Shown: positions 16,643 to 24,737 of the stretch, in pieces
Position numbering within the stretch: position 1 is the stretch's first letter
Layout: every line of letters starts with the position of its first letter
Assembly: GCA_964513075.1 (NCBI GenBank)
Contig: CAZELR010000013.1
Coordinates: 1 to 64,000 of the forward strand
Source of the DNA: DAOUBP01 sp964513075
GTDB lineage: Bacteria; Chloroflexota; Anaerolineae; CG2-30-64-16
Direction of reading: 5' to 3'
Length of the DNA stretch: 64,000 bases
Translations under genes and position numbers: made by a program
The notes under the pieces: generated by a model
Database searches by the model: none
Told to the model about the DNA's origin: nothing
The model's input: only the letters and a program-made list of their open reading frames with translations

Positions 16643-17562
16643 TTCAAAAGCACGTCATGGGTGCGGTCCAGCAGGGTGCCGGAGATGGGATCAGAAACTT
16701 CCTTGCCGCTACCATCGACAACGACAGCGCGGAAGCCTCCTCCGGCACGTGGTAGCTCGAGCTTGGCATTGTAGAGAAACTCGGCTGACCCGTAGCCCGA
16801 ATACGCAATCTGCCAGTCTGCGCCGAATGCCACCTGGGATTCGCCTGAGGGTCCACTGACCTTCAGCCCGTAACCGCTGCCGGATCCAGTCTGACCCTTA
16901 GTGCCCAGGCGTCCCCAGAACGTCACTACTGAGAAGTTGGCATCGTCAGCGTTTCGAAACTCGGCGCCCGCCTGTGCAAAGATAAGAGAAGGCGAAGGTG
17001 CTGCGGGCGGCTGTGTCGGCGCGGGCCGTGTGGTCGGTCGTGCGGTCGGCCGCGGGGCTGCAGTCGGTGCGGCCGGGATGTTCGCTGCCACCTGCACGTT
17101 CTCGCCGCCGTTCACGCGGACCAACTCGCCGAAGACCCAGCCCGCTCGACCGTTGTAGTCGAATTGCCACCAGTTCCCCGCGGCATTCCTTCCGGTAATA
17201 GGGAAGGTTTGCCCCTGGCGTGCCTGGCCGATGGTGCCGTAGTTGGTGCCCGGCCCGCTGCGTACATTGAGCGTGGCGCCGGTCACGGTGAAGGAGGCCG
17301 ATGCTGGAGTCGGCGTGAGCGTCGCTTCCGGCGTCGGCGGTTCAGGGGCTGCCGTGGGCGCTTCCAGGGTGGGAGTGGCTGTAAGTGGCGCAGGGGTCGG
17401 CGTCAGAGTGGGCTTGGCCGGCGTGTTGGTGAAGGTGGGCCGCAGCGTCTTGGTCGGCACAGGCGTCGTAATCGGTCCCCGGCTGATGCGGCTATCGGTG
17501 CAGGCGGTGGCAGCAGCCAGCAGCAATACCAGGGCGAGAAGTACCCATATGCGCACACGCAT
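16627..17562 (-). CDS. SH3b-domain lipoprotein with Thr/Pro stalk (third of three)
   Basis: 311 residues from ATG 17562 (GGGAG 8 nt upstream). A lipoprotein-type signal peptide ends in LLLAAATAC. A TPTPAP-rich stalk covers about residues 35-90. A bacterial SH3 domain follows (TGATLNVRSGPGTNYGTIG to YNGRAGWVFGELV), then an APRPTARPTTRP linker and a C-terminal beta-rich domain. It is likely anchored outside the membrane and binds cell-envelope polymer. It overlaps the GT39 start by 16 bp. Confidence 0.78.
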   Translation of the reverse strand: MRVRIWVLLALVLLLAAATACTDSRISRGPITTPVPTKTLRPTFTNTPAKPTLTPTPAPLTATPTLEAPTAAPEPPTPEATLTPTPASASFTVTGATLNVRSGPGTNYGTIGQARQGQTFPITGRNAAGNWWQFDYNGRAGWVFGELVRVNGGENVQVAANIPAAPTAAPRPTARPTTRPAPTQPPAAPSPSLIFAQAGAEFRNADDANFSVVTFWGRLGTKGQTGSGSGYGLKVSGPSGESQVAFGADWQIAYSGYGSAEFLYNAKLELPRAGGGFRAVVVDGSGKEVSDPISGTLLDRTHDVLLNWNKR

Positions 17563-17633
17563 CTTTCGATCTCCCTCCATACGAGAATGGGAAGCACGGT
17601 AATCCGGCTTGCCCCCTGAAGTTGCTGGCGGCT

Positions 17634-18758
17634 TTAACGCGCCAGCCAGTAAGCGATGTAGACTACAAGATTACGATAGGAATCGCCCTTAGTAGTGAAC
17701 GGCGCTATGGGTGAGACTCGGAAGCCGCCCGGCCGGGCCAGGTAGATCTCCCAGTCTGCCTCGCCCGCGTTAATCATCTCGAATTTGAGATTGTACTGGC
17801 GCGAGCCTTCGCTGATGGCAGTTGCGTCGAAATCTCGATCGTCGAACGACTGAAGATTGTTGCTCACGTCGACGCCGTCTCGCCGCACCTTGAGGATGTA
17901 GCCGGCCAACGGCTTTTGGTTGTCAGTCGGTCCCTCATACACCTGCACATAGATCGTCATGATGCCGGTGTCGCGTTGCATGAGGAATTCCGGGCCGCGC
18001 GCAATATCAAACGGCGGCATCGGTGTAGGCGTGATCGTTGCGGTCGGCCGAGGTGGCGGCCGAGAGGTCGGCAGCGGCGTGGGCGGAGGCGCCACGGCGG
18101 CGACGCTTTCGAGTGGTCCTTTGGCCGTCACGAACTCGGCCGCCACCCAAACAGGTTGATTGGCCATGCAGCATACCTGCCACCACGTACTGTCCGGCGT
18201 CCGGGCCAGGATCATGAGTTCGGCGCCCTGGGTCGCCTCGCCGACACGCGCAAAGCTCGCATCGGGGCCGCGACGGCCGGTCAATTTGGCGGCGTTCACG
18301 ATGACGTACGGCGTCGGCAGCGCGCGCGGGCCGGCTTCGCGCGTGGGACGATTGGTCTCGAAATCGGGCGTAGGCGTCGCAGTGGGGCCTGCGGGTTCCA
18401 ACGTGGGACTGGGTGCCGGCGTCTCGGTCGCGTAGATAACCAGGCTTGTGCTGCCTTCCGGTTCACCTGCGCCGGGCGTAGGCGCGGCTGACGCATTTGA
18501 TCCGGGTGCTTCGACGGTCACACCCGGCGGCAATGTGCCTCGGACCACCGGCCCTGAGATCGCTAAAGGCGTCTGCACACCGGGCAGTGGCGTAAAGGTG
18601 GGCCGTGGTGTCCGGGTGGGCGTTGCTGCGGCCTGTGAGCGGCCGACCAGCGTCTGGCCCACCGAGCAGCTCAAACTGACGGCTGCCAGCAGTAGGGCTA
18701 GGGCCATGATGTGGCGCAGCACGCGCCGGGGGCGTCGGATCTGGTTAGGTTCGTTCAT
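17634..18758 (-). CDS. SH3b-domain lipoprotein with Thr/Pro stalk (second of three)
   Basis: 374 residues; ATG 18758 overlaps the upstream stop (ATGA). The hydrophobic segment LALLLAAVSLSC is a lipobox. A Pro/Thr/Ala stalk reaches about residue 150, then an SH3b domain (VNAAKLTGRRGPDASFARVG to WWQVCCMANQPVWVAAEFV) contains a vicinal Cys pair. After a PTPLPTSRPPPRPTATITPT linker comes a C-terminal beta domain ending in a hydrophobic AYWLAR. It is paralogous to its two neighbours, so the trio arose by tandem duplication. Confidence 0.76.
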   Translation of the reverse strand: MNEPNQIRRPRRVLRHIMALALLLAAVSLSCSVGQTLVGRSQAAATPTRTPRPTFTPLPGVQTPLAISGPVVRGTLPPGVTVEAPGSNASAAPTPGAGEPEGSTSLVIYATETPAPSPTLEPAGPTATPTPDFETNRPTREAGPRALPTPYVIVNAAKLTGRRGPDASFARVGEATQGAELMILARTPDSTWWQVCCMANQPVWVAAEFVTAKGPLESVAAVAPPPTPLPTSRPPPRPTATITPTPMPPFDIARGPEFLMQRDTGIMTIYVQVYEGPTDNQKPLAGYILKVRRDGVDVSNNLQSFDDRDFDATAISEGSRQYNLKFEMINAGEADWEIYLARPGGFRVSPIAPFTTKGDSYRNLVVYIAYWLAR

Positions 18759-19936
18759 TGGCGGCTGGTGAATACGATGTAGTACCACTCCGAATTCGCG
18801 GCGCTGGTAGGCAGGCGCACCGGAGAGGAAACCGGGTTGTTTGCGCCGTCCACCGCGGTGACCTCCCAAACGTCGTCTCCCAGGGGCACGCCGACGCCAT
18901 TGCTGTCCCATTTGACATTGGATCTGCTGCACAGCAAGCCAGCGCGAGGATTCGGGCAATCTACGGATGGATTCACGCCCAGGTCATCGTCTGGTCTTTG
19001 CAGTACGTACCAGGTCCAGGCTGTCAGTGAGAGTTCGCTGATCCAAGTTTGTCCTGTGGATAGCTTCCGGATGCGCAGTTTATAACCCCAGAGCGGCGTC
19101 GCGCCATTATAGATGACGGCATCGACCCGGAAGTAATTCTGTCCCAGCGAGTACTTGCGAACGGTTCCCTCAACCCGGAAGGGCCAGGCAAAGGTCGGGC
19201 TGGGCGCAGGGGTGGGCGGCGGAATGGCTGTGGCCGGGGGCGGTGGCACGTTAGCTACTTCGGGCACTGCCCACAACGGACCGTCGACGCGCACCACCGA
19301 ATTAGCAATCCAAACGTCCGCCCCATTGACACAGCAGATCTTCCACCAGTCTCCGGCCTGGTTGCGCCCTACAACTGTCACCTGCGTGCCGACATCCAGC
19401 CGCGAGACGACCGGATAGTAGGCGCTGGGACCCTGGCGCACGTTAGCTTGATCGACGACCACTTCCACCATGACCGGCGGCAACGGTGTCGGTGTGACGG
19501 TGGGCGTGGCGGTAGGCGGGCCGGGCGTGAAGGTGGGCGGCGGCGTTGCGGTTGGTGGCCCGGGTGTCGCGGTCGGCAGCGGAGGCGGCGTCGCGGTGAC
19601 AATGATGACGACGACCGTCTGCACAGCGGCTCCTCCCGCAGATGGCGTGGGCACAAACAGCGATCCCTCACTGCCGGGGACCAGTTGTTGCGGCGTGGGC
19701 AGCTGTGCTGTGGGTAAAGTCACGCCCGGAAAACGCGTGGCATCCAGCGTCGGCGTCGCTACCTTTAGGCCATCCGTACGCGTCCAAGTGGGCCGAGGCG
19801 TACGGGTCGGCGTGACGGTTGGGGGTGATCGACGGACGATGAATTGTGAGACGGAGCAACTCAACGAGCCCAGCGCCAATGCCAGTATAGCTCCCAAGAG
19901 CACCACTGTGGTGCGGCGACGTGCGGGTCGTTGCAT
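18755..19936 (-). CDS. SH3b-domain lipoprotein with Thr/Pro stalk (first of three)
   Basis: 393 residues. ATG 19936 was preferred because a basic residue run and the signal peptide LLGAILALALGSLSC follow directly; the upstream ATG at 19978 would add a hydrophilic leader. The stalk is followed by an SH3b domain (VDQANVRQGPSAYYPVVSRL to WWKICCVNGADVWIANSVV), again with the WWxxCC feature, and a C-terminal beta domain of about 130 residues with GYKLRIRKLSTGQTWISEL. A promoter lies at 20013-20042. It leads the lipoprotein-GT39 cassette. Confidence 0.76.
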   Translation of the reverse strand: MQRPARRRTTVVLLGAILALALGSLSCSVSQFIVRRSPPTVTPTRTPRPTWTRTDGLKVATPTLDATRFPGVTLPTAQLPTPQQLVPGSEGSLFVPTPSAGGAAVQTVVVIIVTATPPPLPTATPGPPTATPPPTFTPGPPTATPTVTPTPLPPVMVEVVVDQANVRQGPSAYYPVVSRLDVGTQVTVVGRNQAGDWWKICCVNGADVWIANSVVRVDGPLWAVPEVANVPPPPATAIPPPTPAPSPTFAWPFRVEGTVRKYSLGQNYFRVDAVIYNGATPLWGYKLRIRKLSTGQTWISELSLTAWTWYVLQRPDDDLGVNPSVDCPNPRAGLLCSRSNVKWDSNGVGVPLGDDVWEVTAVDGANNPVSSPVRLPTSAANSEWYYIVFTSRQ

Positions 19937-20012
19937 TACGACGTTACCTTTCAAGTTTCCTTCTGAATGCCGTGCCATGCGTGCCGCATGTTTGAGCGCC
20001 ACGCATGGAGGC

Positions 20013-20042
20013 AGTATAGCATAAGTTGCCGATGGATAACAA
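20013..20042 (-). promoter_or_regulatory. Promoter of the SH3b lipoprotein cassette
   Basis: Minus-strand TTGTTA, 18-bp spacer, TATACT. The start would be near 20006, about 70 nt before the first gene of the cassette. Confidence 0.5.
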
Positions 20043-20121
20043 CCTCGAGGCGTTGGCTAAACCAATTCCAGGAGGAGATTCGTGCTCTCCTTGATGATTC
20101 CTGGTACAGGTGTGGATGTGG

Positions 20122-20127
20122 TACAAT
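20122..20127 (+). promoter_or_regulatory. Extended -10 element upstream of the aminotransferase
   Basis: TGGTACAAT: a TGn extension directly before TACAAT. No good -35 hexamer. It would place the heptamer tract 20164-20225 in the 5' untranslated region. Confidence 0.4.
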
Positions 20128-20163
20128 CATCTTTGGGCCTGCCGGCCTGCGCACTACATGCGA

Positions 20164-20225
20164 GAGCCTTGGCGAAGGAGCCTTGACGAGGAGCCTTCAC
20201 GAAGGAGCCTTGACGAAGGAGCATA
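20164..20225. repeat. Heptamer-pair repeat carrying Shine-Dalgarno copies
   Basis: Alternating GAGCCTT and GACGAAG-type heptamers, four and a half pairs. Each junction creates GAAGGAG or GAGGAG. The last copy (GAAGGAG, 20215-20221) is the probable ribosome-binding site for the ATG at 20230. Confidence 0.85.
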
Positions 20226-20229
20226 ACGG

Positions 20230-21420
20230 ATGTTTGACAAGATCGAGACCGCTCCGCCCGATGCCATTCTGGGGTTGGATGAGGCATTTAAGAGCGATCC
20301 TAACCCGGCGAAGATTAACCTGGGTGTGGGTGTGTATAAAGATGAGCGCGGCAATACGCCGATTTTTAGCGCAGTCAAGCGTGCTGAGGCGGCAATCTTG
20401 CAGAGTGAGACCAGCAAAAGCTACCTGGGCATCGCTGGCGCTCCCGAATATGCGGTGGCAGTTCAAGGGCTATTGTTTGGTGAAAATCATCCCGTCATGG
20501 CAGCTCATCGGGCCGTGACCGCGCACTGCCCCGGCGGCACCGGCGCGTTGCGCGTGGCCGCCGATTTCCTCAGGAGGGCCAATCCCCGCGCGCGTGTGTG
20601 GATCAGCCGGCCGACCTGGCCCAACCATCCCGGGGTGATGACCGCGGCAGGCCTGCCCGTCGAGACCTATCCCTATTTTGACACCGCCGGCAACCGGGTT
20701 GCCTTCACCGAGATGCTGGCGGCGTTGGCTCATGCTTCTGCGGGAGATGTAGTGGTGCTGCATGGCAGTTGCCACAATCCGACCGGCGCGGACCCCACAC
20801 CCCAGCAGTGGGAGATCCTTGCGGATTTCTTCGCCGAGCGCAAGTTGCTGCCGCTCATCGATTTTGCCTATCAGGGGTTTGGTGTTGGATTGGCCGAGGA
20901 TGCACGCGGCCTGCGCACCTTATGTGCCCGCTTGGGTGAGGTGATCATTGCCAGCTCTTTCTCGAAGAATTTCGGTCTTTACAACGAGCGAGTGGGTGCG
21001 CTAACGCTGGTCGCGAACTCCACTGCTGCCGCTGACGCGGCGTTGAGCCAGATCAAAACGATCATCCGCGTCATCTACTCGAACCCGCCCGCGCACGGCG
21101 CCAAGATCGTGACCACGATCCTGAGTTCACCGGAGCTGCGCGCCGAGTGGGAAGCTGAGCTTACGGCAACTCGCGGCCGGATCCGGGAGATGCGCTGGCG
21201 GTTTGTGGCTGAGCTGGCCGCGTTGGGCGTCGCACGCGACTTTTCCTTCATCGAACAGCAGAACGGCATGTTCTCCTTTACTGGACTGACCAAGGAACAG
21301 GTGCGCGTCCTGCGCGACCGCTATTCGATTTATATGGTGGATTCGGGCCGGATCAACGTGGCCGGACTGACGTCCAGCAATCTGCCGGCCGTTTGTCAGG
21401 CAATTGCGGACGTGTTGTGA
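20230..21420 (+). CDS. Aromatic/aspartate aminotransferase, class I
   Basis: 396 residues, the standard length of the AspC/TyrB group. INLGVGVYKDERGNTP at the N-terminus, HGSCHNPTGADPT, DFAYQGFG and the PLP-lysine motif SSFSKNFGLYNERVG are all present. It exchanges amino groups between aspartate or aromatic amino acids and 2-oxoglutarate. It stands alone between a divergent lipoprotein cassette and the convergent ilvD. The ribosome-binding site is supplied by the last unit of a tandem repeat. Confidence 0.9.
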   Translation: MFDKIETAPPDAILGLDEAFKSDPNPAKINLGVGVYKDERGNTPIFSAVKRAEAAILQSETSKSYLGIAGAPEYAVAVQGLLFGENHPVMAAHRAVTAHCPGGTGALRVAADFLRRANPRARVWISRPTWPNHPGVMTAAGLPVETYPYFDTAGNRVAFTEMLAALAHASAGDVVVLHGSCHNPTGADPTPQQWEILADFFAERKLLPLIDFAYQGFGVGLAEDARGLRTLCARLGEVIIASSFSKNFGLYNERVGALTLVANSTAAADAALSQIKTIIRVIYSNPPAHGAKIVTTILSSPELRAEWEAELTATRGRIREMRWRFVAELAALGVARDFSFIEQQNGMFSFTGLTKEQVRVLRDRYSIYMVDSGRINVAGLTSSNLPAVCQAIADVL

Positions 21421-21426
21421 GGGTCA

Positions 21427-21459
21427 AGGGTTGCCAACTTTCGAAAAGTTGGCAACCCT
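21427..21459. terminator. Hairpin between convergent aminotransferase gene and ilvD
   Basis: A 14-15 bp perfect stem: AGGGTTGCCAACTTT at 21427-21441 with its complement, closing on TCGA. It lies in the 44 bp between the two convergent stop codons and would serve both. No long T-run. Confidence 0.65.
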
Positions 21460-21464
21460 CAGCT

Positions 21465-23207
21465 TTATAGTCCTAGCACTGCCCCTTCGCTCCCCGATGT
21501 CACCATCGCTGCGTAGCGTTTCAGCCAGCCGGTTAGCATGCGCTGTGGTGGCTGCCACACGGCCTTACGGCGAGCCAATTCAGCATCCGAGAGTTCGACC
21601 TCCAGCTTGCGTGCCGGGATGTCAATCGCCACCATATCGCCATCCTGGATTAATCCGATCGGCCCGCCGGCTGCAGCTTCGGGCGAGACGTGGCCGATGC
21701 ACGCGCCGCGCGTGCCGCCGCTGAACCGGCCATCAGTGATCAGCGCGACCGACCCGCCCAGCCCCATACCCATGATATTGGACGTGGGTGCCAGCATCTC
21801 CTGCATCCCCGGCCCACCCTTCGGTCCCTCGTAACGGATGATGACTACGTCGCCTGTCTTGACCCTGCCGTTAAGGATGCCCGCGTTCGCGTCGTCGTGC
21901 GAATCAAATACCACCGCGGGGCCGCGATGTCGCAGCATCTCGGGCAGCACGCCGGCAGTTTTGATCACCGCGCCGTCGGGAGCCAGGTTGCCGAACAAGA
22001 TCGCCAGTCCACCGCGTTCGCTGTACGGGTCGTCCAGAGGTCGCACGCAGTCCTTGTCTTGGCTCTCCGCCCCCCGCACGTTCTCCAGCAGCGTCTTCCC
22101 GGTCACTGTGATCGCATCTTCATGTAGGATACCGGGCCGCTTGCTCAGTTCCCATAGGATGGCTGATACGCCCCCAGCCCGGTCTACATCCTCCAGGTGA
22201 TAGCTTGATGACGGAGACACTTTGCAGATGTTTGGCACCCGCTCGGCGACCTCGTTCAGGCGTGCCAGGGGATAGTTCACACCGGCCTCGCGCGCTAACG
22301 CCAGGGTGTGCAGCACGGTATTGGTCGAGCCGCCCATCGCCATGTCCAGTGCAAACGCGTTATCAATCGCCTCCGCGGTGACGATGTCCCGCGGCTTGAG
22401 ATCCAGAGCGATGAGGTTCATCACTTGGCGGGCAGCCGCACGGGCTAGTTCCTCGCGCCGGGGGTTGATCCTGTTATTTCTTGGGCCTTGGTCCGCAGAG
22501 TCTACCGCCAGGATCGTGCCATTGCCGGGCAGCGCCATGCCGAGCGCCTCGCACAGGCAGTTCATCGAATTCGCCGTGAACATGCCGGCGCAAGAGCCGC
22601 ACGTGGGGCAACTGAACTTTTCAAGATCCTGGAGTTCCTGCTCGTTGATCTTCCCGGACCGGTATGCACCCACCCCTTCGAAGACCGAGATCAGGTCCGT
22701 TACCTTGCCGGAAGGAGTCCTGCCGGCCTGCATCGGCCCGCCGCTGACAAAGATAGTGGGAATATTCAACCGCATCGCGGCCATCAGCATGCCCGGCACG
22801 ATCTTGTCGCAATTGGGGATGCAGATCATGGCATCGAAGCAGTGGGCCGCGACCATCGTCTCTACTGAGTCCGCGATCAACTCGCGGCTGGCCAGGCTGT
22901 ACTTCATGCCCATGTGGCCCATCGCGATCCCGTCATCCACACCGATGGTGTGAAACATGAACGGCACCCCACCAGCCTCCTGCACCGCCTCCCGTACCAC
23001 TTCGCCGAAGCCCTGCAGGTGCACGTGGCCGGGGATGATGTCGGTGTAGGAGTTGGCGATCGCGATAAATGGCTTGTTCCAATCGTCCTCGCTCTGGATG
23101 ACGCCGGTAGCGCGCAGCAGCGCCCGGTGCGGCGAGCGTTCGAAGCCCATTTTGATCATGTCTGAACGCATGGGACGGCGTTCTGCGTGAGTTGGTATCA
23201 TACTCAT
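21465..23207 (-). CDS. ilvD: Dihydroxy-acid dehydratase
   Basis: 580 residues, full length. Iron-sulfur cysteines appear in CIPNCDKIVPGM and SCPTCGSCAGMFTANSMN, and the C-terminal GRFSGGTRG is intact. It dehydrates 2,3-dihydroxy-isovalerate and -methylvalerate to the 2-oxoacids in valine/leucine and isoleucine synthesis. ATG 23207 follows AAGGGG. It is the last gene of the branched-chain operon, after the citrate synthase fragment. Confidence 0.96.
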   Translation of the reverse strand: MSMIPTHAERRPMRSDMIKMGFERSPHRALLRATGVIQSEDDWNKPFIAIANSYTDIIPGHVHLQGFGEVVREAVQEAGGVPFMFHTIGVDDGIAMGHMGMKYSLASRELIADSVETMVAAHCFDAMICIPNCDKIVPGMLMAAMRLNIPTIFVSGGPMQAGRTPSGKVTDLISVFEGVGAYRSGKINEQELQDLEKFSCPTCGSCAGMFTANSMNCLCEALGMALPGNGTILAVDSADQGPRNNRINPRREELARAAARQVMNLIALDLKPRDIVTAEAIDNAFALDMAMGGSTNTVLHTLALAREAGVNYPLARLNEVAERVPNICKVSPSSSYHLEDVDRAGGVSAILWELSKRPGILHEDAITVTGKTLLENVRGAESQDKDCVRPLDDPYSERGGLAILFGNLAPDGAVIKTAGVLPEMLRHRGPAVVFDSHDDANAGILNGRVKTGDVVIIRYEGPKGGPGMQEMLAPTSNIMGMGLGGSVALITDGRFSGGTRGACIGHVSPEAAAGGPIGLIQDGDMVAIDIPARKLEVELSDAELARRKAVWQPPQRMLTGWLKRYAAMVTSGSEGAVLGL

Positions 23208-23215
23208 GGTTCCCC

Positions 23216-23611
23216 TTATGATCTCTGTGCGATCGGCACGAAGGGCAGACCCATCTCACCGATATATTTGGAAGTGGGCCGGATCAGCCGGTTGCCGGCA
23301 TATTGCTCCATGATGTGGGCGATCCAGCCGGCTGTGCGTGCAGCCGCGAAGACAGTTGTGAAGTACTCCGGCGGAATGCCTAAGGCATGTTGCACTGTGG
23401 CGGAGCAGAAGTCAACGTTCGGATAGATGCCCTTGGCATCCATGACAGCTTTCTCGATGCGCCGTGAGATGTCGTGAAGGTGGCCTGTGTTGTGTGCGGC
23501 ACATAGTAGTTCGGAGTACTTGAACAGGTGCTGGGTGCGCGGATCTTCGGTGCGATAAACGCGGTGGCCAAAGCCCATGATTTTCTGCTTGTTTTCTGGT
23601 AAAGTAGACAT
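23216..23611 (-). CDS. Free-standing C-terminal part of citrate synthase (truncated)
   Basis: 131 residues that match only the last third of a roughly 375-residue citrate synthase: GFGHRVYRTEDPR (active-site His and Arg), NVDFCSATVQHALGIP (active-site Asp) and NRLIRPTSKYIG. The N-terminal large-domain part with the first catalytic His is absent; only 40 bp separate this frame from leuB. Still, it has its own ATG (23611) with GAGGG 6 nt upstream and no internal stops. It is either a deletion remnant still in frame or a short protein with a new role. Full citrate synthase activity is not expected from this piece alone. Confidence 0.7.
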   Translation of the reverse strand: MSTLPENKQKIMGFGHRVYRTEDPRTQHLFKYSELLCAAHNTGHLHDISRRIEKAVMDAKGIYPNVDFCSATVQHALGIPPEYFTTVFAAARTAGWIAHIMEQYAGNRLIRPTSKYIGEMGLPFVPIAQRS

Positions 23612-23651
23612 AAATAACCCTCTTAAGTACAACTGCGTTGCGGAGTGCGAC

Positions 23652-24734
23652 TTATGCACCACGCAACATTCGTGTCGCCACCTGACCGCCCATCGCTGCG
23701 GTACCGACCAGTTTGCAGCCCGGCGTCCTGATATCGCTGCAGCGGTAGCCGTCGGCCAGGGTCGCGTCTACGGCTGCCTCTACGGCATCCGCTTCTGCGC
23801 TTAGGCCCAGCGACCAGCGCAGCAGCATGGCGCAGCTCAGGATGGTGGCCAGCGGGTTGGCGATGCCTTGTCCGGCGATATCAGGCGCGCTGCCGTGGAT
23901 CGGCTCGTAGAGGCCAAACTTGCCCGCGCCCAACGATGCGGACGGCAACATGCCCATGCTGCCCGCCAGCATGGCGGCCTCATCGGATAGGATATCGCCA
24001 AACATGTTCTCCGTGGCGATCACGTCGAAGTCGGTCGGCCGGCGGATCAGGTACATTGAGCAGGCGTCCACCAGGATGTCCTCGATCTCTACATCGGGAT
24101 ACTCGGCCGCCACCTCATGGGCTACCGTGCGCCATAGCCGCGACGACGCCAGCACATTGGCTTTGTCAACAGACGTGACCTTCTTGCGCCGTCCACGCGC
24201 CAGCTCGAACGCCAGGCGCATCAGGCGGGCGACCTCAGCTTCGGTGTAGAGCATCGTGTCCACACCCGAACGGTTTGGCTTCTCGCCACTCTGACCCTGC
24301 GGCTTGCCAAAGTAAAGGCCGCCGGTCAGCTCTCGGAGGATGATCATGTCCACGCCGGCGATAATCTCCGGCTTCAGTGTGGACGCGCCGACCAGGGCCG
24401 GATAAACCTTAACGGGTCGTACGTTGGCGAAGAGGCCCAGCCCGCCGCGCAGGCCAAGTAGCCCCTGCTCGGGCCGCACCGCAGCGCGGGGATCGCTCCA
24501 CTTCGGCCCGCCCACTGCGCCCAACAGCACCGCATCGCTTGCCCGGCATGCGGCCAGCGTCTCATCCGGCAGCGGGTTGCCCGTCTCATCGATGGCAATG
24601 CCGCCGATCAACGCCTCGGTGAACTCAAACGTATGTCCGAACTTAGTAGCCGCAGCCTGCAGGATCTTGACACCCTCGGCTACCACCTCCGGGCCGATCC
24701 CGTCGCCCGGCAAAAGTGTGATTTTTGCTTGCAT
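23652..24734 (-). CDS. leuB: 3-isopropylmalate dehydrogenase
   Basis: 360 residues. LLPGDGIGPEVV at the start, RELTGGLYFG with the substrate-binding segment, and FGLYEPIHGSAPDIAGQGIANPLA are diagnostic. It oxidatively decarboxylates 3-isopropylmalate using NAD, and in the citramalate route the methylmalate homologue. The ATG lies 3 nt after the cimA stop. Catalytic residues are intact. Confidence 0.95.
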   Translation of the reverse strand: MQAKITLLPGDGIGPEVVAEGVKILQAAATKFGHTFEFTEALIGGIAIDETGNPLPDETLAACRASDAVLLGAVGGPKWSDPRAAVRPEQGLLGLRGGLGLFANVRPVKVYPALVGASTLKPEIIAGVDMIILRELTGGLYFGKPQGQSGEKPNRSGVDTMLYTEAEVARLMRLAFELARGRRKKVTSVDKANVLASSRLWRTVAHEVAAEYPDVEIEDILVDACSMYLIRRPTDFDVIATENMFGDILSDEAAMLAGSMGMLPSASLGAGKFGLYEPIHGSAPDIAGQGIANPLATILSCAMLLRWSLGLSAEADAVEAAVDATLADGYRCSDIRTPGCKLVGTAAMGGQVATRMLRGA

Positions 24735-24737
24735 AGA

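Noticed and set aside
20003..20229. Possible tRNA or small RNA in the gap before the aminotransferase gene
   Set aside because: No cloverleaf or GTTCGA-type T-loop; the gap is explained by divergent promoters and the repeat tract.
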